Origin: Canna indica
Lineage: Eukaryota; Streptophyta; Magnoliopsida; Zingiberales; Cannaceae
Direction: 5' to 3'
Length of the DNA stretch: 64,000 nt
NCBI GenBank assembly: GCA_034359265.1
Contig: CP136890.1
Span: 42,134,501 to 42,198,500, forward strand
A model generated the notes under the pieces. The model made no database searches. It saw nothing but the letters and a program-made list of their open reading frames with translations, and was not told where the DNA came from. Position 1 is the first letter of the stretch. Each line of letters begins with the position of its first letter. Position numbers and translations under genes: made by a program. Of the stretch, positions 33,565 to 43,530 are shown piece by piece.

Positions 33565-33655
33565 CCCTTAGATTGAAGTTGCAGGACACACTCGACTAAC
33601 GAGAAGTTCTACTCTTCCTTTTGTAATATTTCCACTCTGATATAATATTTCCTTC
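33556..33655 (+). repeat. pararetrovirus terminal repeat, right copy
   Basis: 99 of 100 bases match 26821-26920. The host CACTA subterminal sequence resumes immediately after. Confidence 0.9.
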
Positions 33656-33934
33656 CAATTGTGACCGCATTTGGCGACCAGGTTGAAGAGCATCTGCGAT
33701 GGCCATGCGGTTGCAGCGCCTTCGCAGACGTATATCTTTTTTTAAAAAAATAAAAATATTTAAATTCCTATTCCAATATTGAATTAAAAATACATATGAA
33801 ACAAAAGACAACAAAATATAATATATGGATATCAAAATATTATTTACATCATATCAAAATAAAATATCAAAAAACTACATCAATGAATAGGCGCATAAGA
33901 CGACGGCGTGGAGAGGGGCTGCGTGGGGAGCACA

Positions 33935-34941
33935 TCAGTTGGCGTCGATGACAATGATGGATCTACCGCTGATGTCGTCGCGCCGAATGATGGGAGAGGC
34001 AAAGCCGAAGCACCAGGTATGATAGAAGATATATGTGTCATGAACGTACTGGGTCATCTGCGCCATATACTGCGTCAAAGTATCTCTCATAGCGGCCATG
34101 TCGGCGCTGAGGCGTGCCTGAGAAATCTTGACGGCTGCTAATCGGTCTTGATCCGCACGTGATGTTGATGGATAAGCGACGGAGGAGGTGAAAGCAAACA
34201 GCCCTGCACCATGTGGCTGCAACAACGCTCGTGCGTGGGCCTTTGTGCCAATGTCATATACACGGTCGTGGCCGACACTTGCTACCTGCATCCATGCGTT
34301 AGCATCAAGCTGATGCTGCGCAGGATCATCTCCCCGTTGGGTCACCAACTCACTATACGTGGCCTTTAATTTAAATAAAAGTAAATTAATTAATTAAATT
34401 AATTATACATAATAGAACTAGATATTCTTTTTAAAATATTAACTTGCCAGTACCGTCTCCGGCCTCCTGCTGATGAACTCACCATGGCGAGGACCACGCT
34501 GGTATCTATGTGTCTCCTCGAAGATCCTCAAAGGATTATCAGGGATGAGCGTCCTCTGCTCGTCTAGCATCCCCTACAATAAAAAACAATTATTAAATTA
34601 CTTACCAATCGACGCTCATGGATGATAAATGGGATGGACCCACCGGTATGTCGGGTGACAGATCCCTCGACCAGCGTCATCCAATTTTGGTGCACCGTCC
34701 GGGAGGCACCCTGCCATCCCTTCGACGCCCAAATATCGCATAACCGATCCCATTCATCGACCTCCATCCAGGTTGGCCCGTGTCCCTTGAGCACATCCAT
34801 AGCTGTATCTCTATTACCGCCTATGGTCGTCTGTGCCTCATCACGCACCCGATGGAGGATATCGTTGAAAAAAAATTTATTGTAAGTTTCCCAAACATCC
34901 TTCACCTGAGCCTGAATGGTAGGATCCCAGGTATATCGAGC
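33935..34941 (-). pseudogene. CACTA 3 second gene (Transposase_24-like), three exons
   Basis: Minus-strand exons: 34941-34606 (KDVWETYNKFFF, WDRLCDIWASKGWQ, RHTGGSIPF), about 34573-34455 (RIFEETHRYQRG) and about 34366-33935 (LVTQRGDDPAQH, WMQVASVGHDRVYD, then a helical region). Splice sites are GT-AG (donor GTAAGT complement at 34600-34605, acceptor complements at 34574 and about 34367). The same three blocks in the same exon order occur in CACTA 2 (61145-62060). The N-terminus beyond 34941 is not recognised and the transposase gene is missing, so I call it a remnant, though these exons are open. Confidence 0.7.
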
Positions 34942-34949
34942 CTACAAAA

Positions 34950-36084
34950 AGAAAACATTAGCTTGAAAAATTATATCCAGTGTAGCTTTAGAATGCTGAA
35001 CATAAAGCATGATATACTTAGTTTAATATCTTAATAAAAGTTGTTTCATAAATCCTAAAAGCTACAACTCAAATGAAATCAACATGTGTCCATAAATATA
35101 TCAATGAGTTATCAAAATTTAGAAAAGGTACAACTCAAATGAAAGAAATGAAGTAAAAGAAAGAAAGAAAAAAATATTCTATTGCTTATTTGTTTTATCA
35201 AAGAAAACAAAGGAAGCAAAAGAAAACAAAGGAATAAAAACATTTTGCTTGAAGCCTCATGTCCAAACCTATACAAAGTAGCTTGGGTTATAAATAAAAT
35301 AAACAATAAAAAATAAAAACAATCATAAATTGATAATAGCTATTTACAGACTAGAATAGTTCGCATTACGACCAATATTCTGTAGCCATACTAATCATCA
35401 GAACAAATCATCTAAGAGTAACCAGCCGGGCAACAAGAGGGTTACTCAGATATCATTTAATTCATAATTGTTCAAAATTAAAATGATGTTTTGGAGAGTT
35501 AAAATACTAGTGAAGTTCTCCAAAGTTGACTAATCCAGAGTCCCTGCAATCTTTTTTTACTCAGTCAGCAGAGCTGAAACCAGCTTCGAGAGCCCAGGAA
35601 ATGAGTTAGATTACTTTTTGAAAAAAAGACTTGAACAATTTGATGTTTATAATAAAAATTTGTTGCTGACCAGCATCATATTAAATGCATATTCAACAAA
35701 AACAATAGCATCTTTAAAAAATAAGAATTAAAAGTTTTCTACTTCTATTTTCATTGAAACTAATCAAATTAGATTTCCACTGAGTACAAAAGAAAGGCGA
35801 GGGTTTTCAAATATTAAGAGCATTAAACAAAGGAAGTAAAGGAAGCAAGACAAGACTGCTCGTTACTCAGCTGAGCCCTAATTTATTTTAGTTACCATCT
35901 CTATTGCTTAGAGTCTGGTGCCCATTCTAGAATAAGACACAGAAATTGCTGACACATTGCAGTATAATTATACAAGACCTGCACACACTAAACTTCTAAA
36001 TGTTTTCAGGGTTACCTTACCACTCTAAAAAATTCTTGGCTAGCAAGAAAAAGTTGTGAAGGTCACAAAAGAAAGTAAACAATT
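34950..36084. other. unassigned AT-rich sequence
   Basis: No credible ORF on either strand, no repeat shared with the rest of the window. The minus strand is T-rich and intron-like. It could be more CACTA 3 intron or host DNA. Confidence 0.5.
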
Positions 36085-36284
36085 ATCCTATCTATCTTTC
36101 TAATGAATCCGAGCGCGTCGACCAACGTCCTTTCGATTTCTCGATTTCTTCGATATTTTCGATCGAGGACATCGTGTGTTAATCGATATAGAACCTGAAA
36201 GAATTTCTCAACTAAATCATTAGTTCCATATTTTTTATCATCAAAACCGAGATTAAGACCAAGGTTGAAAACCTTAAGCCAACA
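36085..36284 (-). repeat. Sirevirus LTR 5'-end fragment
   Basis: Minus strand begins TGTTGGCTTAAGG at 36284 and matches the start of the LTRs at 51884 and 10088. It abuts the truncated copia gag/protease exactly at the LTR end, so an insertion or recombination at this LTR removed the rest of that copia element. Confidence 0.68.
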
Positions 36285-37604
36285 TGCTTCCCCAGTAGGT
36301 AAGGTGATTTTTTCATTTGGTTTGGGTGCGCAATGGTTATCAAGTAGAGTTGAGTCATTGGTTATATGGTCAGTTACACCACTATCAAATATCCAAAGCT
36401 TGTGTAAATTGAATGCATTTGAACTATGTTTCATACCTGCCATGTTGACAATGTGAGAATTTGGTCCCTTTCGACCCAGCAAGCTCATCATGGTGCTCAG
36501 TAGGTTATTGTACTGCTCCTGCGAAATACCATTGTCTCTATTTCCAATTGAGCTGCTATCTGAGTGCTTGACTGAACCATCTTCATTGTTATCACATGAG
36601 TTGGTTGCTTGTACATGATTCACTGGTCTATAAGTGGAGGTATTCATTGGCTCGGTAGGTTTTTGTTTGCCTTTGTAAAGCTTGTGGCCAATAGGATAAC
36701 CAATCAATCTATAACAGTTCTCTCTCGAATGACTAGACCTTTGGCAATAGTCACATAAGAGTTTGCTGTTAGGCCCCAATTGCTTGTACTTAGCCTTGTA
36801 TCCACCTCCACTCGAATTTTGATTGAAACTGTTCAGCGCTACACTTTCTACTGATGGATTCTGATTTGTTCCTTGTAGCCTTTGTAGTTCCTCTTGCTCC
36901 AACATTGCATAAGCCTGATTAATCTCCGGGATTGGTTTCATAATTAAGATTTGACCTCTTATCCCTACATATGCTTCACTCAATCCCATCAGAAACTGTC
37001 GAAGTCTCATCCTTTTGCCAGTTTCCTTACCAGGTTGACAAATGCAACCATTCGATCCAGCATACAAAGCATCCATTTCGTCCCAGAGTGCCTTCAATTG
37101 GGTGTAATACACTGCAATTGATAGACCATTTTTTCTAGTGTTGTAAATTCGCATCTCAATCTCAAAGATTCTTGGTTCATTCCCTCTGCCGAACCTATCT
37201 TCGAGATCTCGCCACATCTCGACAGCTGTCTCTGTGTATATTACGCTGGAGCTCAAATTGGGTGCGATCGATTGGGTTATCCAGGATCTAACCATATCGT
37301 TGTAGCGCCTCCACTTGTTGATTCTGTGAGGTGGTCCATCTGGTTGGATTAGGGTTCCATTGATGAACCCAATTTTGTTCTTCGCCGACAGGGACATGAC
37401 CATAGAATGCTTTCAGGTCAAGTAGTTTTCATGACCAATGAGTTGGACGGAGACTAAGCTCATACCTGGATGGTCATTCCCAGCTAGCACATATGGATCG
37501 TCCTCAATCTCTATTTCCCCTATGATCGATTCACTATCTTGCCGGAGCTGAGAATCCCCAAATCCAGATATGTTGGCTCCTCCCGATCTACGATTTCTTG
37601 CCAT
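36285..37604 (-). pseudogene. gag: copia 2 Gag and protease start
   Basis: Start ATG at 37604. The N-terminus (DDPYVLAGNDHPGM, LIGHENYL) is the copia Gag entry motif. A Trp-position stop TGA follows at about 37413, then an open frame of about 370 codons: MALSAKNK-like MSLSAKNKIGFINGT, VRSWITQSI, LKALWDEMDAL, a CCHC knuckle CDYCQRSSHSRENC near 36730 and protease WIFDSGVTDHIT near 36370. Coding ends at 36285, where the frame runs into Sirevirus LTR. One stop plus truncation make it nonfunctional. Confidence 0.87.
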
Positions 37605-37673
37605 TTAGAATGCGATGATGCTCATGATTTGAAAGATCTATCAAGGATCGAATCTACCGGGATGTTGCAGCCT

Positions 37674-37685
37674 GCTCTGATACCA
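37674..37685 (-). promoter_or_regulatory. copia 2 primer-binding site
   Basis: Complement of GCTCTGATACCA is TGGTATCAGAGC, directly at the LTR end. Confidence 0.88.
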
Positions 37686-37952
37686 TGTTACGATGGGCTC
37701 CGACAGTGGTGGCGAACACCTACGAGATCACAGGCGCGAGAGAGAACGGTGGAGGCAAATGAAATTGAATTCAAAAGGGATTATTTTTTGATTTATTGAC
37801 TGAGTCAAATGTACTTACATTTATATCAACTGGTTATGTAAATGGTTAAAGTAAATGCATCTGAATCCAACTACATGAACCCGTTTAACTAATGAGGGTT
37901 AAAATGACTCAATTGACCATACAATGCAGTAATGAGCCTTATTTCTATTACA
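37686..37952 (-). repeat. copia 2 5' LTR
   Basis: On the minus strand TGTAATAGAAATAAGG to CCCATCGTAACA, 267 bp, next to the primer site. Flanked at 37953 by GGGTA, a possible TSD whose partner is lost. Confidence 0.8.
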
Positions 37953-39683
37953 GGGTAAGTATGTAATTTCGTCTTCTTTTATTCGTCTTCAACCTTCACC
38001 TTCACGCTAGCAGTAGCAGTGGACACCTCTGCTTGCTCGCTCAGTGATCTCAACACTTGCAAATTAGCAATCTTGTATATGTTAAAATCGAATGATTCAT
38101 TTATTTCGCTAAATAAAATATAATATTAAAATAATAAATGAGAAATAAATAGTTAATTTTTTTAATTTTATATAATATCAAATATAATATTAATTTTATA
38201 TATTTTAATTCAATCATCGAATAAATAAAAAATTAAAATTTATTTTTCATCTTATATCATCTATCTCACGAAATAAACATATCTTAAAAGCCGACAAATA
38301 TCATGCAATTTAATAGCTGGCAAGCCTATTTGCCGCAAATACATGTGCAATTTTCTATTTCTGCGTACACTGAAATTCATATTATTCGAGAGAGCAACGT
38401 TTAGACAAAGTCTAAAATAAATAATAGATGAAAAGTCAAAAAAAGGTAAAGAATAGATTCTACTGGTATGTTGCTTTCTATTTAAGCAAAGCTATGATTG
38501 GCTAAAACAAGGGAGTGGTCGCATGTCCCACAAGAGTAATTTCTGATACAAATTTCGTTGCATTCAATTGATATGGTTGTGGGACAATTATATCTTAGTT
38601 GATTCACTTTGACGAATTGCACTGATAGCTACCGTGACATATTCAGCTGATAAGAAAAGATTTTTTTGCTTGTCTTTCTCAGGGCATCAAAAAGTCATGG
38701 TAAATTATTGAGTTCTGTTTTCCCATCTAAAAGCTCAAACCCCTAAACAAGTCAAGACCTGTTGACTTGTATTCTTGATGCGCCAATGAATGTGATAAGA
38801 GTTGATGCCAAACCATTACACCAGACTCACATTGCTTTTGGACTTGGTGAACCGTAATGTCAACTATAACACACCAAACCCAGATTGCTTTTTAACTAGC
38901 TAAACCATAATGTCAAACCACGCCATAACAAAATTTCATGTCATTTATTTTTCAAGAATACAATGAAATGTAAAGTTGTTCTCAAAGTCTTCCTTTGTGC
39001 TCCAGTGCTTTGTATGCAAGTGTTAAGAAGTCTTTAAACCAAGCTAAATTCACACACACACACAAAAAACACTTATGGATGGCAATGATATAATTAATAC
39101 TATCCTTTATCTTAATACTGAAAGAGTTAAAACTAAAAATGTAATCTTAATTAAAATAATACATAACATGACATTTGATAGAGGCTACTTATAAAAACGT
39201 AATTTATTATTATATAAGATGTGGTTAGTTTAATTGAAAATTCTTTTGAACTTTTAAGAAATTCACTCTTGTTGTGCAGCTCCAAGCCCCCTGACCTCGT
39301 ACGCACTAATCCTTCTTGCGTTCAAACCTCTGTGCCTAACTCTCAATGCCCGAACTCGAGATATAATACTAGCTGATCTTTATAAAATTGTGTATAATCT
39401 CTCTTGTATTATCTAATATTGAAATGGACTTTTTTATAGCATATCTTGGTTCTAGTCAAGCCGCTTGAAGGCTTTCCTTTCACAACTTGCCAGATAGCTA
39501 ATTGATAATACTAAGCTCCACACCGTCAAGCCGCTGCCGGCCCCTCTTTCGCCGCGGCAGCCATCTCACCGTTCTCTATTGCGACACCACACCCGGCGAA
39601 GTCCTCCGGCGCAAACTCTGGTCTCAACTTCGTCGGCCGATCGATCTTGGCAGGCATATGCTGCAAGGCGAGGCACCACGAAG
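37953..39683. other. unassigned region, possibly host DNA
   Basis: No transposon signature recognised. It contains an AC microsatellite (about 39051-39065), an imperfect 50-60 bp direct duplication (about 38818-38870 and 38873-38930) and, at 39502-39683, a GC-rich stretch open on the plus strand (PLFRRGSHLTVLYCDTTPG), cut by the copia LTR at 39684. The last piece could be an exon fragment; I cannot name the gene. Confidence 0.45.
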
Positions 39684-39959
39684 CTGTTGCTCAGAAAAGA
39701 ACAATGATGAATCAAGATGTATCACACAAAGAACTCAAGAGAAGGAAGAATGGAAAAACAACAAGAATATCTTTTATTCAACAGAGGAAAGTAAGCGATT
39801 ACAAAAAGGATACAAAACATTACATCATAGTTCTATTTATATTCCTAACACATGCTAATGAAAGAAGCTGAAGAACTATATTAACAAAGTAAACTTATAA
39901 GTGGTTTAACAGTTCACCAGAACACCAGAAAGAACAATATATGAGTTAATACTCAACAT
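39684..39959 (-). repeat. copia 3 3' LTR
   Basis: Begins TGTTGAG and ends GCAACA in element orientation. GAAGC at 39679-39683 is a possible TSD. It has a TATA-like AATATAAATAGAAC near 39830-39845 on the minus strand. Confidence 0.78.
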
Positions 39960-39972
39960 ACTCCCCCTTAAC

Positions 39973-40296
39973 TCATATCCTCAAAACTCCAAGCTGGTCT
40001 CTGATTCGTTGAAATGTATCACAAGGTAATGGCTTTGTAAAGATATCAGCCAACTGTTCCTTACTCCTGCAGTAGTTAATGTTGTCAGCAACCAGCTCAC
40101 GAATAAAGTGCAGTTTGGTATCAATATGTCTGGATTTCGAATGAAATACTAGATTCTTAGTCATAGCAATTGCTAACTGATTATCACATCTGATCTCAAT
40201 TGGTTCATGAATTTTCTAGTTTAAATCATTTAAAACTTTTTGCAGCCACACAGCTTGACATGCAGCTCCAGTTAAAGCTACATATTCTTGACAGGG
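39973..40296 (-). pseudogene. copia 3 RNase H C-terminus
   Basis: Minus-strand motifs in order: QEYVALTGAACQAVWLQKVL, a stop at about 40219, CDNQLAIAMTKN, KSRHIDTKLHFIRE and LADIFTKPLP near 40000, ending in TAA about 39973. These are the conserved end of copia pol. One in-frame stop and truncation. Confidence 0.87.
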
Positions 40297-40388
40297 ATTG
40301 TATTTAATTATGAATTAAATATAATTTGATTTTGAATTAAATATACATGGTGAGAAAATTAGTTTCTAACCATGAGCCTAACTAATTA

Positions 40389-43300
40389 ATTAGGAATTAA
40401 TTTATTTGCATAAATCGTAATTAATAAGAATTTGATTTATGGAGATAAATCATAAAATTAATAGATATATGATTTATGAGGATAAATCATAATTCTATTA
40501 ATTAATAGGAAATCGAATTATTTAGATAAACCTCTTTCTTATTGTTTAGGGGATTGGTTTATTTAGATAATTATCATTCTTATTTATAGGCTCTTAATTT
40601 ATGGAGATAAATTAAAGTTTATATTTAATAGGATTTAATTAATTTTGAATTAATTATGAATCCATTAAAATATAAATTGATTTTGTAGGTAAACCCAAGA
40701 ATTTTGAATTCCGGGAAGAGAGTTTTTAGGGGACCGAGTCTACTCTTGTACTCGCCCCCCTCTCTATATATAGTGGTCGAACACCCCATAGGGAGGGGTT
40801 GGTTAATTAGTTCTTCATTTGGGGTGTTCGCGAACCCAAATTGAAGGTGTTCTCTTCTTGGGCGTGCCGCAATCTTCATATTCTTGGAGGAGTCCAAGAG
40901 GACAACGTGGTATCTTCATCTCTTCTTTTTCGTTACGGTGTTTTCTCATCCTCTCTCCTTCCCTCTTTGGTGCCTGGTTCTTGGTGGAAGGGCCGACCTT
41001 GCCTTGGTGGACTTCGAGTTTGAGAAAGCTTCTCTGTTGAGTCACAAAGAGCCTTCGTGTTCGCTGCCGCTATTGTTGCGAGGTGCTTGGTGTGGACTAT
41101 CGTTGGAGGACGTGAATGTGTGCGTCTCAAGACGGGGATGGGATCACCCATACCAACTGCGGTTTGAGGTATATCTGTAGGTATTAGGGCCTGCATACCC
41201 CTTCCTTCCTCTTGAGAGTTTTGATTGTAATTCACTTATTCCTCTCCTTAAACCATTCCCCAAGGGTTGTTTGGGGTGGACTTGGTTTGCCGGTGGCTCG
41301 GGTGGAACTCTTAGAACATCCATAATCATCCTTATTTACTTTATGCTTTTATTGATAAATTCATAATCATCCATAAATCCTAATTAATAAGAATTTGATT
41401 TATGGAGATAAATCATAAAATTAATAGACATATGATTTATGAGGATAAATCATAATTCTATTAATTAATAGGAAATCAAATTATTTAGATAAACCTCTTT
41501 CTTATTGTTTAGGGGATTGGTTTGTTTAGATAATTATCATTCTTATTTATAGGCTCTTAATTTATGGAGATAAATTAAAGTTTATATTTAATAAGATTTA
41601 ATTAATTTTGAATTAATTATGAATCCATTAAAATATAAATTAATTTTGTAGGTAAACCCCAGAATTTTAAATTTCGGGGAGAGAGTTTTTTAGGGGGCCG
41701 AGTCTACTCTTGTAGCCGCCCCCATCTCTATATATAGTGGCCGGACACCCCATAGGGAGGGGTTGGTTAATTAGTTCTTCATCTTCTTAAAGAAGATTAA
41801 GGAGTTGATTCTTTAGAGACTTCTTGAAGAGAAAGGCTCCAAAGAACTCCTCCTCCTCTCCATTGGTGGTCGGCCATCTACATCCTCCTTCCTCGGTTTT
41901 TGCGAACCCAAATTGAAGGTGTTCTCTTCTTGGGCGCACCGCAATCTTCATATTCTTGGAGGAGTCCAAGAGGACAACGTGGTATCTTCATCTCTTCTCT
42001 TTCGTTACTGTGTTTTCATCCTCTCTCCTTCCCTCTTTGGTGCTCGGTTCTTGGTGGAAGGGCCGGCCTTGCCTTGGTGGACTTCGAGTTTGAGAAAGCT
42101 TCTCTGTTGAGTCACAACGAGCCTTCGTGTTCCCTACCGCTATTGTTGCGAGGTGCTTGGTGTGGACTATCGTTGGAGGACGTGAATGTGTGCGTCTCAA
42201 GACGGGGATGGGATCACCCATACCAACTGCGGTTTGAGGTATATCTGTAGGTATTAGGGCCTGCATACTCCTTCCTTCCTCTTGAGAGTTTTGATTGTAA
42301 TTCACTTCTTCCTCTCCTTAAACATTTCCCCAAGGGTTGTTTGGGGTCTTATTCTTTTAATTTTGTAAAATTAGAAGTTTAGGGGAATATTCGCAACGAG
42401 CACGCTTGCTGCCCCGTTTTGGTGCGTGAGCGAGAGGACGTGTTCGGCGCCATGTTGATGACGGCTTGAACCCCGGGAAGGCACTGATGGAACCGACAAC
42501 CTACAAGGTGGTTTTGGGCAGCACCTTAGCGAGATAGAGCTCCCTAAAAACCCTAGGATGATGGACTTGGTTCGCCGGTGACTCGGGTGGAACTCTTAGA
42601 ACATCCATAATCATCCTTATTTACTTTATACTTTTATTGATAAATTCATAATCATCCATAAATCCTAATTAATAAGAATTTGATTTATGGAGATAAATCA
42701 TAAAATTAATAGATATATGATTTATGAGGATAAATCATAATTCTATTAATTAATAGGAAATCGAATTATTTAGATAAACCTCTTTATTATTGTTTAGGGG
42801 ATTGATTTATTTAGATAATTATCATTCTTATTTATAGGCTGTTATTTATGGAGATAAATTAAAGTTTATATTTAATTAGATTTAATTAATTTTGAATTAA
42901 TTATTAATCCATTAAAATATAAATTAATTTTGGAGGTAAACCTCAAAATTTTAAATTTCGGAGAGAGAGTTTTTACGAGGGCGGGTTTATTCTTGTAGTC
43001 GCCCCCCTCTCTATATATAGTGATCGAACACCCCATAGGGAGGGATTGGTTAATTAGTTCTTCATCTTCTTAGAGAAGATTAAGGACTTGATTCATTAGA
43101 GGCTTCTTGAAGAGAAAGGCTCCAAAGAACTCCTCCTCCTCCTCTCCATTGGTGGCTGGCCATCTACATCCTCCTTTCCCGATTTTCGCAAAGTTAAACT
43201 GAAGGTGTTCTTTTCTTGGGTGTGCCGCAATCTTCATCTTCTTGGAGGAGTCCAAGAGGAAAGCGAGGTATCTTCATCTCTTCTCTTTCATTTCGGTGCT

Positions 43301-43530
43301 TTCTCATCCTCTCTCCTTCCCTATTTGGTGCACGGTTCTTGGTGGAAGGGCCGGCCATGCCTTGGTGGATTTCGGGATTGAGAAAGCTTCTCCGTTGAGC
43401 CACAATGAGCCCCGATTTTCGCTGCCCCTATTGTTGCGAGGTGCTTGGTGTGGACTATCATTGGAGGATGTTCATGTGTGCATCTCAAGACGGGGATGGG
43501 ATCATCCATAGCAACCACGGTTTGAGGTAT
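40389..43530 (+). repeat. three tandem promoter/LTR-like units (about 0.96, 1.28 and 0.9 kb)
   Basis: Units at about 40389-41351, 41352-42633 and 42634-43530 share, in order: an ATAAATCATAAAATTAATAG-rich head, TCTATATATAGTGG TATA region (40763, 41728, 43010), CACCCCATAGGGAGGGG, a C/T-rich leader (CTTCTTGGAGGAGTCC) and GGTTTGAGGTATATCT. Unit 1 has lost about 110 bp after the TATA region and about 190 bp near its end relative to unit 2. Unit 3 diverges after GGTATATCT. They look like tandem LTRs or a multiplied promoter plus first exon. Not assigned to a family. Confidence 0.75.

Larger units (their letters stand above)
26818..33656 (+). mobile_element. endogenous pararetrovirus (badnavirus/tungrovirus-like Caulimoviridae)
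   Basis: One genome length (26821-33555, about 6.7 kb) plus a 100-bp terminal repeat. Evidence: tRNA-Met primer site at 26992, ORFs joined by ATGA overlaps (27329-27332, 27727-27730), and one large polyprotein ordered movement protein, capsid, two cysteine motifs, aspartic protease, RT, RNase H, with no integrase. A further ORF follows (32896-33306). The second cysteine motif (CX2CX11CX2CX4CX2C) is characteristic of badnaviruses and rice tungro virus. Breaks: ORF1 remnant frameshifted, three stops in RT. Possible AATTG duplication at 26813-26817 and 33657-33661. Confidence 0.9.
26489..34950 (-). mobile_element. CACTA element 3 (partial), hosting the pararetrovirus
   Basis: The left terminus CACTACTAAAAAACTGG at 26489 is followed by dense subterminal repeats (TCTGCGAC, GCGACCGC, GTCGCAAATG) to 26817. 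After the virus the same repeats resume (33657-33730) and a minus-strand second CACTA gene follows (33935-34941). So the gene's 3' end faces the left terminus. No matching right terminus is found, so the right boundary near 34950 is only the last recognisable piece. Inserted in the LINE tail. Confidence 0.75.
36285..37952 (-). mobile_element. Ty1/copia element 2, 5' part
   Basis: Minus-strand 5' LTR (37686-37952), primer site, gag and start of protease; everything downstream was lost at the Sirevirus LTR. The LTR is short (267 bp) and unrelated to the Sirevirus LTRs or to that of copia element 3. Confidence 0.85.
39684..40300 (-). mobile_element. Ty1/copia element 3, 3' end
   Basis: Minus-strand 3' LTR (39684-39959, complement TGTTGAGTATT to CTGAGCAACA, 276 bp), polypurine tract (complement AAGGGGGAGTA at 39960-39970) and the RNase H end of pol. 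Truncated at about 40300 by the tandem-unit region. Confidence 0.83.

Noticed and set aside
26818..33656. The viral insert as an LTR retrotransposon
   Set aside because: The 100-bp repeats begin at the TATA box instead of TG...CA, there is no integrase, and ATGA gene junctions plus movement-protein and cysteine motifs identify a pararetrovirus.
26489..36084. A right terminus for CACTA 3
   Set aside because: I looked for TTTTTTAGTAGTG or a close variant from 34000 to 39000 and found none, so the element is left partial.
39041..39075. AC-rich run as a regulatory element
   Set aside because: It is a plain short (AC)n microsatellite followed by an A run; nothing around it supports a promoter.
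40819..42305. Overlapping open frames on both strands of the tandem units
   Set aside because: They recur because the units are duplicated, overlap each other in several frames and carry no known motif; more likely an untranslated leader.
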